NCBI RefSeq assembly: GCF_021869765.1
Contig: NZ_CP084580.1
Location: 2,852,001-2,916,000, forward strand
DNA: 64,000 nucleotides
Reading direction: 5' to 3'
DNA from: Chryseobacterium sp. MEBOG06
GTDB lineage: Bacteria; Bacteroidota; Bacteroidia; Flavobacteriales; Weeksellaceae
In this document: positions 1-8,678 of the stretch, one piece after another
Layout of the letters: each line of letters opens with the position of its first letter
How positions within the stretch are numbered: the stretch's first letter is position 1
Notes under the pieces: model-generated
What the model saw: only the letters and a program-made list of their open reading frames with translations
Database searches by the model: none
Told to the model about the DNA's origin: nothing
Made by a program: the position numbers and the translations under genes

Positions 1-2
1 CG

Positions 3-158
3 GATTTTGGTATATGGCAGGATGCAGTCGTGAACTGGGTACACTATATGAGTATGGTTCTTAGTGGATGGAAAAACATATCTACAAAGCTGGATCGTTA
101 TAATGCGATGGATTTTCCGGAGGCAAGAGAATTAAAAGAAAAGCTGGATCAAATATAA
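3..158 (+). CDS. 3' end of an unidentified protein, possibly a terpene synthase
   Basis: Only the last 51 codons are inside the window; the frame starting at base 3 is open until TAA at 156-158. I do not recognise the protein with certainty. The tail has a pattern of SG followed by W, then S and an RY pair, which loosely resembles the C-terminal region of the terpene synthase that begins 42 bases downstream on the same strand. That neighbour and the pattern suggest a tandem terpene synthase pair, but this is a guess from a short fragment. The two genes are close enough to share a transcript. Confidence 0.5.
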   Translation, partial: DFGIWQDAVVNWVHYMSMVLSGWKNISTKLDRYNAMDFPEARELKEKLDQI

Positions 159-199
159 TATCATCAATTAATTTTATTAAAAATAAAAAAATTAAACCC

Positions 200-1228
200 A
201 TGAGAAAAGAATTAATAGTCCCTCAATGTCATTACCCGTGGCCAACCGTAAACAGTCCTATTGCCAATGCCTTTGATGAGGAAGAAAAAAGCTGGTATGA
301 TGATGACTATACTTTTATTTCTGAAGAGGGAATAAAAAGATGCAAGCCCCAATTTCTATCCCGGGTTGCCACTTATATGAATCCTACCTGTGACAGCATA
401 GAACGTATGCGCCCCTGTGCAAGGCTGATGATCTATATTACAATTTTTGATGACTATTTTGGATTAACACCGGCAAAAGAGCTGAAAGTCATGGCTGATC
501 GGGTTTATGAAGTAATGATGGGTGACGAGCCTCTACCGGGTGAGATTGGAATTCTGCGGCAAATGGCACAGGCAAGAAAAGAGTGGATTGCCAATGGAAT
601 GCCTCAATTCTGGATCGAGCGTGTATCCATTAATTTTTATGAATTCATCATGTATGGTATGGCTGAGGAAATACCTTTCAAGCAAGCTGAAACCAGAACC
701 TATCCTCTGCTCCCGCATTATCTTAGCTTCCGGAAATATTCCATCGGCATGTGGCCTTATGGAGATCTTATAGACCCTGCTATTGATTTTGCATTGCCTG
801 TTCATGTTTACAATCATCCTATTGTGCAGCGCTGTAGAGAATTGCTGTCTTTGATAATTGTGATTCAGAATGACTTTGCTTCGCTGAAAAAAGAGCTTGA
901 AATAGATACAGAAAGTCTGAATATTATCTTTATTCTAAGCCATCAGTACAAGCTGTCTTATCAGGAAGCATGTACAGAAGCTATGAGATTACATGATGCC
1001 TATGGTCAGGAGCTGGATGATCTTCATCAATCTCTGCCTGATTTTGGCGAATTTCAGGAAGCAGCTTATGATCACATCTATCACATCAAACTACAGATAA
1101 GCGGATGTGCAAATTGGTATTATAATTCGGGTACCAACCGATATGAGCCTAAAGGATTTATTGTCCCACAATATGGAAGAGAAGGTGATGACATTCTTAT
1201 TCCGCACAGTATTTTTGTACAAAAATAG
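200..1228 (+). CDS. Class I terpene synthase (bacterial terpene cyclase family)
   Basis: A 342-residue protein of the usual length for single-domain bacterial terpene cyclases, which ionise a prenyl diphosphate with three Mg ions and cyclise the carbocation. Visible motifs are an aspartate-rich site FDDYF at residues 83-87, an arginine at about 178 where the diphosphate sensor sits, the NSE triad NDFASLKKE at 224-232, and an RY pair near the C-terminus. The first motif has DD but lacks the third acidic residue of the textbook DDxxD/E; such shortened motifs occur in functional cyclases. The cyclic product and the chain length of the substrate cannot be told from sequence. It probably lies in an operon with the truncated gene upstream, and a strong terminator follows at 1258-1288. 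Confidence 0.85.
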   Translation: MRKELIVPQCHYPWPTVNSPIANAFDEEEKSWYDDDYTFISEEGIKRCKPQFLSRVATYMNPTCDSIERMRPCARLMIYITIFDDYFGLTPAKELKVMADRVYEVMMGDEPLPGEIGILRQMAQARKEWIANGMPQFWIERVSINFYEFIMYGMAEEIPFKQAETRTYPLLPHYLSFRKYSIGMWPYGDLIDPAIDFALPVHVYNHPIVQRCRELLSLIIVIQNDFASLKKELEIDTESLNIIFILSHQYKLSYQEACTEAMRLHDAYGQELDDLHQSLPDFGEFQEAAYDHIYHIKLQISGCANWYYNSGTNRYEPKGFIVPQYGREGDDILIPHSIFVQK

Positions 1229-1257
1229 ATCTGAAACCAATCCTAAATACTAAAACA

Positions 1258-1288
1258 AGAAAGAGAACCACCATGTGATTCTCTTTCT
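1258..1288. terminator. Bidirectional terminator between terpene synthase and tRNA cluster
   Basis: A perfect 10-bp stem (1258-1267 with 1279-1288) with an 11-base loop, with T-rich sequence on the plus-strand side. It lies between two convergent units, so it can end both the terpene synthase mRNA and the tRNA precursor. Confidence 0.8.
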
Positions 1289-1292
1289 TTAG

Positions 1293-1365
<73 letters not shown>

Positions 1366-1404
1366 GTGTATTTTTAGAGTGCTTACCGAAAGCACTTAAC
1401 TTAG

Positions 1405-1477
<73 letters not shown>

Positions 1478-1515
1478 GTGTATCTTTAGAGTGCCTACCG
1501 AAGGCACTAACTTAG

Positions 1516-1588
<73 letters not shown>

Positions 1589-1626
1589 GTGTATTTTTAG
1601 AGTGCCTACCGAAGGCACTAACTTAG

Positions 1627-1699
<73 letters not shown>

Positions 1700-1738
1700 G
1701 TGTATCTTTAGAGTGCTTACCGAAAGCACTTAACTTAG

Positions 1739-1811
<73 letters not shown>

Positions 1812-1849
1812 GTGTATTTTTAGAGTGCCTACCGAAGGCACTAACTTAG

Positions 1850-1922
<73 letters not shown>

Positions 1923-1961
1923 GTGTATCTTTAGAGTGCTTACCGAAAGCACTTAACTTAG

Positions 1962-2034
<73 letters not shown>

Positions 2035-2045
2035 ATATTGGATTG

Positions 2046-2053
2046 CAAAGGTA
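2046..2053 (-). promoter_or_regulatory. -7 box (TACCTTTG) of the tRNA-fMet array
   Basis: Exact match to TAnnTTTG on the minus strand, 11 bases before the first tRNA. No clear -33 TTG is visible at standard spacing. Confidence 0.7.
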
Positions 2054-2123
2054 CGAATATTTCTCAAAAATCCTAATTTTTCTTTTAAATAAAGGACTTT
2101 TATAAAAACTATTTTATTATTTG

Positions 2124-2131
2124 TATCTTTG
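2124..2131 (+). promoter_or_regulatory. -7 box (TATCTTTG) upstream of the Sua5/YciO/YrdC gene
   Basis: Exact TAnnTTTG match ending 4 bases before the ATG at 2136, so the mRNA would be leaderless or nearly so. It also argues against a TTG start at 2121. Confidence 0.6.
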
Positions 2132-2135
2132 TTTT

Positions 2136-2747
2136 ATGGCAAAGATATTAAAAATTTACCCGGACAACCCACAGGAAAATCTTGTGAATGAGGTTATTAA
2201 AACTTTAAATAACGGCGGACTGATTATCTATCCTTCGGATACAATTTATGCCTTAGGCTGTAACATTTTTGATATAAAAGCTATGGAAAAACTGGCTCAA
2301 TTGAAAAAAATGAAACTGGAAAAGGCAAAATTCTCAATAATCTGTAATGATTTAAGCCATCTTTCTGACTTCTCAAGACCTATTGATACTTCAGTCTTCA
2401 GGTTTTTGAAAAGCCATCTTCCAGGGCCCTTCACTTTTATTCTTGAAGCCAACAAAAGTTTACCATTAGCCTATAAAGGACATAAAACAATTGGTATCCG
2501 TGTTCCGGATCACCCGATTCCTCAGCTTATTGTAGAGAAATTAGGACATCCTATTGCTTCAACCTCCATCAGAGATGATGATGAAATCATTGAATATTCT
2601 ACAGACCCGGAACTGATCGCTGAGAAATATGACCATCTTGTAGATATTGTTATTGATTCAGGATACGGTGATAATATAGCTTCTACTATTGTGGATCTAA
2701 CCTCGGGAGAACCTGAAATAATCCGTCAGGGAAAAGGAATTATTTAA
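2136..2747 (+). CDS. L-threonylcarbamoyladenylate synthase family (Sua5/YciO/YrdC)
   Basis: A 203-residue single YrdC-domain protein. The family makes threonylcarbamoyl-AMP from threonine, bicarbonate and ATP for t6A37 modification of ANN-decoding tRNAs, in the cytoplasm. Seen: the N-terminal GGLIIYPSDTIYALGCN nucleotide/substrate loop, PGPFTFIL, the IGIRVPDHP segment and SSTIVDL-like C-terminal strand. The length fits the short TsaC/YciO type without the extra Sua5 domain; YciO-type paralogues are less certain in function than TsaC, so the exact assignment is open. I chose ATG 2136 because the -7 box overlaps the alternative TTG. It lies next to the initiator tRNA array but on the other strand. 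Confidence 0.85.
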   Translation: MAKILKIYPDNPQENLVNEVIKTLNNGGLIIYPSDTIYALGCNIFDIKAMEKLAQLKKMKLEKAKFSIICNDLSHLSDFSRPIDTSVFRFLKSHLPGPFTFILEANKSLPLAYKGHKTIGIRVPDHPIPQLIVEKLGHPIASTSIRDDDEIIEYSTDPELIAEKYDHLVDIVIDSGYGDNIASTIVDLTSGEPEIIRQGKGII

Positions 2748-2797
2748 GTGGAAAGGTAGATATGGAGAGTGAAGAATGGAAAATTTTCTGTGTATAG

Positions 2798-3508
2798 ATG
2801 GGAAATATGGCGAGTAATGGGAAATATTCTGTAGGGATTTTACTGACTTTTGTACTTTTAGCTGCAGCAATGCTTTATATTTTCCCTGTGATCAATATGA
2901 TTACAGGAATAAAGGGTATTACAGCAGTCAGTTTTTTTCTCACCAGAATTGCAATATGGATTATTCTACTTATTACATTTTTATACACCTATTGTATTGA
3001 GAAAGGCTCTTTTTTGCTTAAAGAAGAAAAGAAATATCCTATAGCATTCTATATAAAAGCTATCATTGGCTTATATTTTATCTGTCTTATAGGCGGAGGA
3101 TGTATTAATGTGGTACTTCATCTTTTGATTCAGGAAAATATGAGTGATAAGCTTTCTCAGCTCTCATCAATTTTTAAGAATAATTATTTTTTAATTATTT
3201 TTACATGCTTTACAGCGGGTGCTGTAGAAGAGTTTCTGATGCGCGGCTATATACAGCCCAGGATTGAAAAGATATACAACAGTCCGCTTTTAGGAGTCCT
3301 TGTCTCAGCCATTTTGTTTGGAATTCTTCACAGTACTTACGGAACCATAGGCCAGGTGATTGTCCCTTTCTTTATTGGAATCGTTTTTGCGCTGTTTTAT
3401 AAAGCGTATTCAAACATTAAAATTCTGATCATCTGCCATTTTATGATTGACTTTGTGTCTCTCATGATGATGAATTTTATTGATATTAAACATTTATCTG
3501 TATTTTAA
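2798..3508 (+). CDS. CPBP family intramembrane metalloprotease
   Basis: A 236-residue multi-pass membrane protein with the CPBP/ABI domain in the second half. Seen: the EExxxR motif (E144, E145, R149), a second conserved histidine in LFGILH near 178 and a third in the CHFMID segment near the C-terminus; at least six hydrophobic segments. Members include type II CAAX prenyl endopeptidases and bacteriocin-immunity or anchoring proteins, so the substrate cannot be assigned. It follows the YrdC-family gene on the same strand after 50 bases and precedes yaaA by 4 bases, so these genes probably form one operon. Confidence 0.85.
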   Translation: MGNMASNGKYSVGILLTFVLLAAAMLYIFPVINMITGIKGITAVSFFLTRIAIWIILLITFLYTYCIEKGSFLLKEEKKYPIAFYIKAIIGLYFICLIGGGCINVVLHLLIQENMSDKLSQLSSIFKNNYFLIIFTCFTAGAVEEFLMRGYIQPRIEKIYNSPLLGVLVSAILFGILHSTYGTIGQVIVPFFIGIVFALFYKAYSNIKILIICHFMIDFVSLMMMNFIDIKHLSVF

Positions 3509-3512
3509 AATT

Positions 3513-4271
3513 ATGAAAATTATAACGTCTCCTGCGAAATTAATGAACGTAGAAAACACCACTGATCTGTTGAAACCTACGACTCCAAAATTCATTGAAG
3601 AAGCAGCATTTATACAAACTTATTTAAAAGAAAAATCGCCTAAATATCTTTCCGAATTAATGGAAATATCAGCAAAACTGGCTGATGAAAACTGGGAAAG
3701 AAACCAAAGATGGAAATCAAAACCTACGGCTAAAGAATCTACACCGGCAATGTTTGCTTTTACAGGAGAGGTCTACAGAGGACTTGATGCTAAAACTCTG
3801 AATAAAGAGGCTGTAGATTATCTGCAAAAAAATTACAGGATGCTATCGGGATTATACGGTCTGCTGAAGCCTTCTGATAAAGTGATGCTTTACAGACTGG
3901 AAATGGGGCGCCCATTTAAATTTGATACGTATAAAAATTTATATGAATTCTGGAGAGAAAAAATAACCGAACAGCTTAATTCTGAAATGAAAAAAGGAGA
4001 AGTCCTGCTTCATCTTGCGAGTAATGAGTACGGAAAAGTAATCGACAGAAAAAAGCTTAATCATACCGTTATTGATTTTGATTTTTATGAATTAAAAGAA
4101 GGAAAACTGAAAACGATTGTAGTGTATACCAAGCACGCAAGAGGTCTTGTAGTGAGATTCTGTGCAGAGACCAATGCCCAGACACTGGACGATGTAAAGG
4201 CATTCAACTATGAAGGCTATAGAATTGATGATGAAAAATCTACAGATACAAAACTGGTTTTCACAAGATAA
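3513..4271 (+). CDS. yaaA: Peroxide stress protein YaaA (DUF328)
   Basis: A 252-residue cytoplasmic protein with the YaaA signature from its first residues (MKIITSPAKLM) and the LSGLYGLLKPSD and LASNEYGKVI segments. In E. coli YaaA lowers free iron and DNA damage under peroxide stress and has a DNA-binding helix-hairpin-helix-like fold. I chose ATG 3513 rather than an upstream in-frame start that would overlap the CPBP gene; this gives the expected family length. Its stop is immediately followed by the ATG of prmC (4272), so the two are translationally linked. Confidence 0.92.
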   Translation: MKIITSPAKLMNVENTTDLLKPTTPKFIEEAAFIQTYLKEKSPKYLSELMEISAKLADENWERNQRWKSKPTAKESTPAMFAFTGEVYRGLDAKTLNKEAVDYLQKNYRMLSGLYGLLKPSDKVMLYRLEMGRPFKFDTYKNLYEFWREKITEQLNSEMKKGEVLLHLASNEYGKVIDRKKLNHTVIDFDFYELKEGKLKTIVVYTKHARGLVVRFCAETNAQTLDDVKAFNYEGYRIDDEKSTDTKLVFTR

Positions 4272-5114
4272 ATGACGGTTACAGCATATAAAAAACATTT
4301 CAAAACAGAACTTTCCGACCTTTATACTGAGTCGGAAAGCGCTTTTCTGTCCTCTCTGTTTATCCATAAGATCGTAGGCCTAGATCAGTTTCAACAAAGA
4401 AAATTTTCTGATCAGGAACTTTTAACCGATGATGAAAAACAACTGATTAACCTGATTGATGAGCTAAAGACCGGAAAGCCTTACCAGCAAATTCTGGGTG
4501 AGACTGAATTCTACGGCATGACATTTTTTGTAGATGAAAATGTCCTCATTCCCCGTCCGGAAACGGAAGAACTACTTGAATTTGCCATTCAGGAAATTAA
4601 AAAGTTAAAAAGACAGGATATAAAGATTCTGGATATAGGAACCGGAAGTGGTGTGATTCCTCTGGTTTTAAAGAAACATTTTCCCGCCGCTCAGGTTTCT
4701 TCGGTTGATTTTTCAGAAAAAGCATTGAAAACAGCCCGTAAAAATGCTGACTACCACTCAATGGAAGTCAACTTTATTCATGCTGATTATCTCAATTTTG
4801 AACTGACAGAAAGTTATGATATTATCATTTCAAATCCACCTTATATAGGAATAGAGGAAGAAATTGAGATTGCCGACTCGGTAAAAGAATTTGAACCTAA
4901 AATGGCTCTTTTCTCTCCTACTTCCGATACTTTGATCTTTTACAGAAAGATTTCAGAAGATGCTAAAAAGCATCTGAATGCTGATGGGCTTTTGTTTTTA
5001 GAAATCAATCAAAAACTGGGACCAGAAACCCTGGAACTTTATCAGTATTTTTCTGATGCCCAATTATTAAAGGATCTATCGGAGAATGACCGGTTTATTT
5101 TTGGAAGGAAATAA
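4272..5114 (+). CDS. prmC: Peptide chain release factor N5-glutamine methyltransferase
   Basis: A 280-residue enzyme that methylates the glutamine of the GGQ motif of release factors RF1/RF2 with S-adenosylmethionine. Seen: an N-terminal helical domain, the PrmC-specific IPRPETEE at 93-100, the SAM loop DIGTGSG at 121-127 and the catalytic NPPY at 188-191. The start codon directly abuts the yaaA stop with no gap, so expression is coupled to yaaA. Confidence 0.95.
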   Translation: MTVTAYKKHFKTELSDLYTESESAFLSSLFIHKIVGLDQFQQRKFSDQELLTDDEKQLINLIDELKTGKPYQQILGETEFYGMTFFVDENVLIPRPETEELLEFAIQEIKKLKRQDIKILDIGTGSGVIPLVLKKHFPAAQVSSVDFSEKALKTARKNADYHSMEVNFIHADYLNFELTESYDIIISNPPYIGIEEEIEIADSVKEFEPKMALFSPTSDTLIFYRKISEDAKKHLNADGLLFLEINQKLGPETLELYQYFSDAQLLKDLSENDRFIFGRK

Positions 5115-5147
5115 GTATATTTTAATATAAAACGACTCAATAAGACT

Positions 5148-5507
5148 ATGATTATCAAATCGCACACCATCAATGATATCAAAATAGCCGAAGTTATTTC
5201 TGATGAAATGCTTATTCAGTCGCCGGAGGACGGATTGGATCTTATGGGAAATATCTATTACCAGGGCTATGATAAGGTAATTCTTTATGAAAAAAACCTC
5301 ACTCCAGAATTTTTTGATTTAAAAACTAAAATAGCAGGAGAAATTCTTCAAAAATTCTCAAACTATCGTATCGGTCTGGTTATTATAGGTAATTTCAGTA
5401 AATACGAAAGTAAAAGTATAAAGGAGTTTATTTTTGAAAGTAATAAAATGAAACATGTTAATTTTGTAGAAACCTTAGAAAAAGCTTTGGTAAATTTTTC
5501 AAATTAA
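5148..5507 (+). CDS. DUF4180 family protein
   Basis: A 119-residue soluble protein of unknown function. It matches what I remember of DUF4180: the FFDLKTxxAGEILQKF stretch in the middle, then a beta strand followed by FSKYxSKSIKEFIFESNK. No catalytic motif, signal peptide or membrane segment is visible. It is 33 bases after prmC on the same strand and could be the last gene of that operon; an inverted repeat that may act as terminator follows. Confidence 0.8.
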   Translation: MIIKSHTINDIKIAEVISDEMLIQSPEDGLDLMGNIYYQGYDKVILYEKNLTPEFFDLKTKIAGEILQKFSNYRIGLVIIGNFSKYESKSIKEFIFESNKMKHVNFVETLEKALVNFSN

Positions 5508-5518
5508 ATGTGTTTTTA

Positions 5519-5567
5519 TAATTGCCACGAAAGCCTTTAAACCAGCAAAAGCTATTCGTGGCAATTA
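5519..5567. repeat. 13-bp inverted repeat between convergent genes
   Basis: Arms at 5519-5531 and 5555-5567 are perfectly complementary around a core containing TTGCCACGAA, enclosing 23 bases. It sits between the plus-strand DUF4180 gene and the minus-strand epimerase, so a bidirectional terminator is the simplest reading, although no T run follows directly. The size also fits a small mobile or REP-like palindrome. Confidence 0.6.
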
Positions 5568-5651
5568 ATTCTCAATGAAGCTATTCTTATAGGAATGATC
5601 AGATTTCTTCAAAATGGCAAAGGTTATGGAAAATTGTTGAAAGTGGTTAGT

Positions 5652-6617
5652 CTATTCAATACGCTTAAAGTATTCAACAGCATCTTTTATTGCCTTATCT
5701 ATTGATTGGTACTTTAATTTAAGCTCTTCTACTGATTTCCGGTTGGTATAATAATTATGGACCTGAAGTGCTTTCATATTTGAAATACTCAGATTTGTTT
5801 TTATATTCAACTTTCTTAAAACCTCTCCTACTAATCCCAGAACATTAAGTATTGTGTTGGGAATAGGAATCATAAGCGGATTTTGATGGGTAATGATATT
5901 CACCTTCCTGAAAAAATCCCGATAACTTAGATTTTCATTAGCTAAAAGGTATTTCTCGCCACTTTTCCCTATTTCAACCGCTTTTATTACTCCATTGGCA
6001 GCATCTCCAGCATGCACAAAATTTTTACCTCCTTTCGGGTAGAACACCAATTTCTTCTTCCACGTCCAGAATATAATTTTCCCGGAACTCGGTTTGCTGT
6101 CGTAAGCTCCAATCATAAAGGTAGGATTCAGGATGATTATTTCCATGTTATTACAGGTCTGTAAAAGGTAGTTTTCTGCTTCCAGTTTACTTTGGGCATA
6201 CAAGGATCGGGTAAAGGGATATTTTTGGTATTCCTGTTCATTTCCGGGATGCCTTCTGCATCCATATCCTAACGTATTTGCCGAGCTTATAAAAATAAAT
6301 TTCTGTACACCGGATTTCTCAGCCTGTATGGATAAATTCTGTACAGCATCCACATTTACCTTCTTATAGTCCTGGTAAAACAAAAGATGCTGCCGGGTTT
6401 CTGCGGCAATGTGAATCACACAATACACTTTTTCTAAATAGAATGACAGATCTGAGAAAAGATCTCCCTCTATCAGTTTCAGGTTTTCATTTTCTTCACC
6501 CAGCCAGCTGCTTTTCTTACGCACCAGAGCAATAACAGAATAATCATCTTTTAACAGTTTAATAACGACATTGGTTCCCAGAAGTCCTGTAGCTCCGGTT
6601 ACAAAAATTTTTTTCAT
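5652..6617 (-). CDS. NAD(P)-dependent epimerase/dehydratase family protein (extended SDR)
   Basis: A 321-residue Rossmann-fold protein starting with the nucleotide-binding loop VTGATGLLGTNV at residues 6-17, followed by the extended-SDR layout and a YAQSK-type catalytic Tyr/Lys motif near residue 140. It resembles dihydroflavonol 4-reductase-like or NAD-epimerase proteins, whose natural substrates in Bacteroidota are mostly unknown. Its ATG overlaps the stop of the upstream SDR gene by 4 bases (ATGA), so the two SDRs are translationally coupled and may act on the same pathway. Confidence 0.82.
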   Translation of the reverse strand: MKKIFVTGATGLLGTNVVIKLLKDDYSVIALVRKKSSWLGEENENLKLIEGDLFSDLSFYLEKVYCVIHIAAETRQHLLFYQDYKKVNVDAVQNLSIQAEKSGVQKFIFISSANTLGYGCRRHPGNEQEYQKYPFTRSLYAQSKLEAENYLLQTCNNMEIIILNPTFMIGAYDSKPSSGKIIFWTWKKKLVFYPKGGKNFVHAGDAANGVIKAVEIGKSGEKYLLANENLSYRDFFRKVNIITHQNPLMIPIPNTILNVLGLVGEVLRKLNIKTNLSISNMKALQVHNYYTNRKSVEELKLKYQSIDKAIKDAVEYFKRIE

Positions 6618-7399
6618 GCTTCAATTTCTCTTTTTATCGCCTGGGTCATCAATGGGAGCTTTATCCATATGGGTATTATTTTCATCACGAGCCAGCTTAT
6701 TGGGTTAACCATAATTACGGAATCTTTTTTAAATAGCTGATGTATACAGTAAGAAGCTACTTTATCCGGATTCAAAAGAGTCAGCCTTCCCATTATTCCT
6801 TGTTTTTCAATTCTTTTACAAACATCTGCATTAGTTTTCATCGCTCCGGGATTCACTACACTTACAAAGACATTTGTATCTTTTAATTCTTCATGCAGCC
6901 CTCTGGAGAATGAATGAATAAAGGATTTGGATGCCGGATATACTGTTTTAAAACCAATTGGAGAAAAAGCTGCCATACTGGATACGTTTAAGATGTAAGC
7001 TTCAGGCTGTCTTAAAAGATTAGGAAGAAGCTGATGTGTAATGAGTGAAGTAGCCGTTACATTCACCTGAAGAATCATATTGATATAATCTGATGTTGCC
7101 TCTGTGAATTTTTTGGTTCCTCCCAGGCCGGCATTATTGATTAGAATATGAATGTCAAAAGACTGATTAAGCCACTCCGTAAGTTTCATTACATTTTCAT
7201 GGATTGAAAGGTCCGTTTCGTAATAATGAACTTTGATAGGGTAATTTTTTTCAAGCTCCTGTGAAAGTTCTTTCAGGTTTTGGTTTGGAAGGCTTACCAA
7301 AATAAGATTGAAATTTTTCATGGCCAGGTTTTCAGCAAAAGCTTTTCCCAATCCCTGACTTGCTCCCGTGACCACAGCATATGATTTTTTAGAATCCAT
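6614..7399 (-). CDS. SDR family NAD(P)-dependent oxidoreductase (classical)
   Basis: A 261-residue classical short-chain dehydrogenase. Seen: TGASQGLG cofactor loop near the N-terminus, NNAGLGG, a catalytic serine in NVSSMAA and YPASK with the catalytic Tyr and Lys. The C-terminus has a hydrophobic stretch like those of DhrS7/HSD17B12-type SDRs, suggesting membrane association. I chose ATG 7399 over the in-frame TTG at 7420, because a perfect -7 box (7418-7425) overlaps the latter. Downstream it overlaps the epimerase gene by 4 bases. Confidence 0.85.
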   Translation of the reverse strand: MDSKKSYAVVTGASQGLGKAFAENLAMKNFNLILVSLPNQNLKELSQELEKNYPIKVHYYETDLSIHENVMKLTEWLNQSFDIHILINNAGLGGTKKFTEATSDYINMILQVNVTATSLITHQLLPNLLRQPEAYILNVSSMAAFSPIGFKTVYPASKSFIHSFSRGLHEELKDTNVFVSVVNPGAMKTNADVCKRIEKQGIMGRLTLLNPDKVASYCIHQLFKKDSVIMVNPISWLVMKIIPIWIKLPLMTQAIKREIEA

Positions 7400-7417
7400 A
7401 ATGTTAAATTTATGGTA

Positions 7418-7425
7418 CAAATCTA
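7418..7425 (-). promoter_or_regulatory. -7 box (TAGATTTG) of the two-gene SDR operon
   Basis: Exact TAnnTTTG on the minus strand, giving a 5' leader of about 15 bases before ATG 7399. It decides the start codon. Confidence 0.65.
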
Positions 7426-7543
7426 TGATCGGAAGAAAGGTTTAATGTTCCATATTATCTGAACGAACTGATTTTAAAGCCCCCTATAGAAATTCATTAA
7501 TTCCCTGAAAAGCAAAACGTTGTCAATAGAAAAAAGTTAAACT

Positions 7544-8647
7544 TTATAATCCGGAACTTATTCTTTTAAACTCAGAAGGAGTTTGACCCGTCAATTTTTT
7601 GAAGGTTGTATTAAAGGATGTCTTGGAGTTGAATCCTGACTCATAGGCAATCCCCAGAATAGACAATCTGCTGTCATTTTCTTTCAGAAGCTTTTTGGCA
7701 TATTCCACTCTGAATTCATTGACATACTGGAAGAAATTCTTACCAAAACCTGTATTGATTACATAGGAAAGATGATGACTGGAAACGGACACTGTTTCTG
7801 CAAGTTTAATAAGGTTCAGTTCACTGTCAAGATAGGGTTTTTGGATACTCATAAGTGCTTCCAGCAATGTTTTGATCCTGAATAATTCTTCATCTGAAAT
7901 CAACTTTCTTTTGATTTCTTCCGAATCCGGATTTTCATTAATAGAGATCAGTTCTTCGCGCTGTTTCTCTTCTAAAGGATAGATTTCTTTTTGCTTAAGA
8001 GAATAATATCCTACAAAGTAAATGACTCCTAAAAAGACAGTGTTGATAAAGAAGTTCAAGGACTTGGGATCATAAAATAGATTGTAAATAATGTAGGTAA
8101 TATTCACCAGAAGAAGGACCAGAATAATGTACTCCAGCCAGTTCAGATTAATTCCTTCTGTGTTCGAAGAAAACTGCTGAATCTTCTTTTTATGCTTTTT
8201 GATCGTAATATAAGATAAGCCTGTATAAAACAGTGCCTGAATCAGAATAAGCATAATGCTCAAATATTCAAAAGGAGTTGTATATCCTAAAGCAGAAGCT
8301 GTAAGACATATAAGAAAGCCTGCAGGAAAAAGCAGAAATTTAAGATCTGTAATTTTAAACCTAAAAGAAGGGTTGGTATAAAATAAGACACTGAAATAAA
8401 AGAAAACCGGAGTCAGAAACTGAATAAAGCGAACCAGAAACAGGGAATGGAACTCTACTACGGAATGTGTAATTAAAAACAGTATTTCATCTATCCAGAA
8501 AGTGGACCACAGAAAGAGGAAAAGACCAAACCAGAAATTGGCTTTTCTGTTTACCTTTAAAGGATTGGCCAGCTTGAGCAGAGAAAGCAAAACCAATGAA
8601 CCATAGATAAGTATCACGATGAAACTATTTAACTCTGATGTGTTCAT
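7544..8647 (-). CDS. Membrane-anchored AraC-family transcriptional regulator
   Basis: A 367-residue protein with about seven hydrophobic segments in residues 1-225, a charged linker, and a C-terminal AraC/XylS helix-turn-helix domain of about 100 residues (two HTH units, ending in the family-typical GFNSKTSFNTTFKKLTGQTPSEFK). This sensor architecture, in which a seven-segment membrane domain is joined to AraC DNA binding, is common in Flavobacteriia; ligands are unknown. It lies 31 bases downstream of the rhomboid protease gene on the same strand, probably co-transcribed. Confidence 0.88.
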   Translation of the reverse strand: MNTSELNSFIVILIYGSLVLLSLLKLANPLKVNRKANFWFGLFLFLWSTFWIDEILFLITHSVVEFHSLFLVRFIQFLTPVFFYFSVLFYTNPSFRFKITDLKFLLFPAGFLICLTASALGYTTPFEYLSIMLILIQALFYTGLSYITIKKHKKKIQQFSSNTEGINLNWLEYIILVLLLVNITYIIYNLFYDPKSLNFFINTVFLGVIYFVGYYSLKQKEIYPLEEKQREELISINENPDSEEIKRKLISDEELFRIKTLLEALMSIQKPYLDSELNLIKLAETVSVSSHHLSYVINTGFGKNFFQYVNEFRVEYAKKLLKENDSRLSILGIAYESGFNSKTSFNTTFKKLTGQTPSEFKRISSGL

Positions 8648-8678
8648 TGGTTTTGATGTTTTAATTAAAAATAGTCTT

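Noticed and set aside
2121-2135. Longer N-terminus (TTG start) for the Sua5/YciO/YrdC protein
   Set aside because: The region is the promoter -7 box, and the family starts at the ATG 2136.
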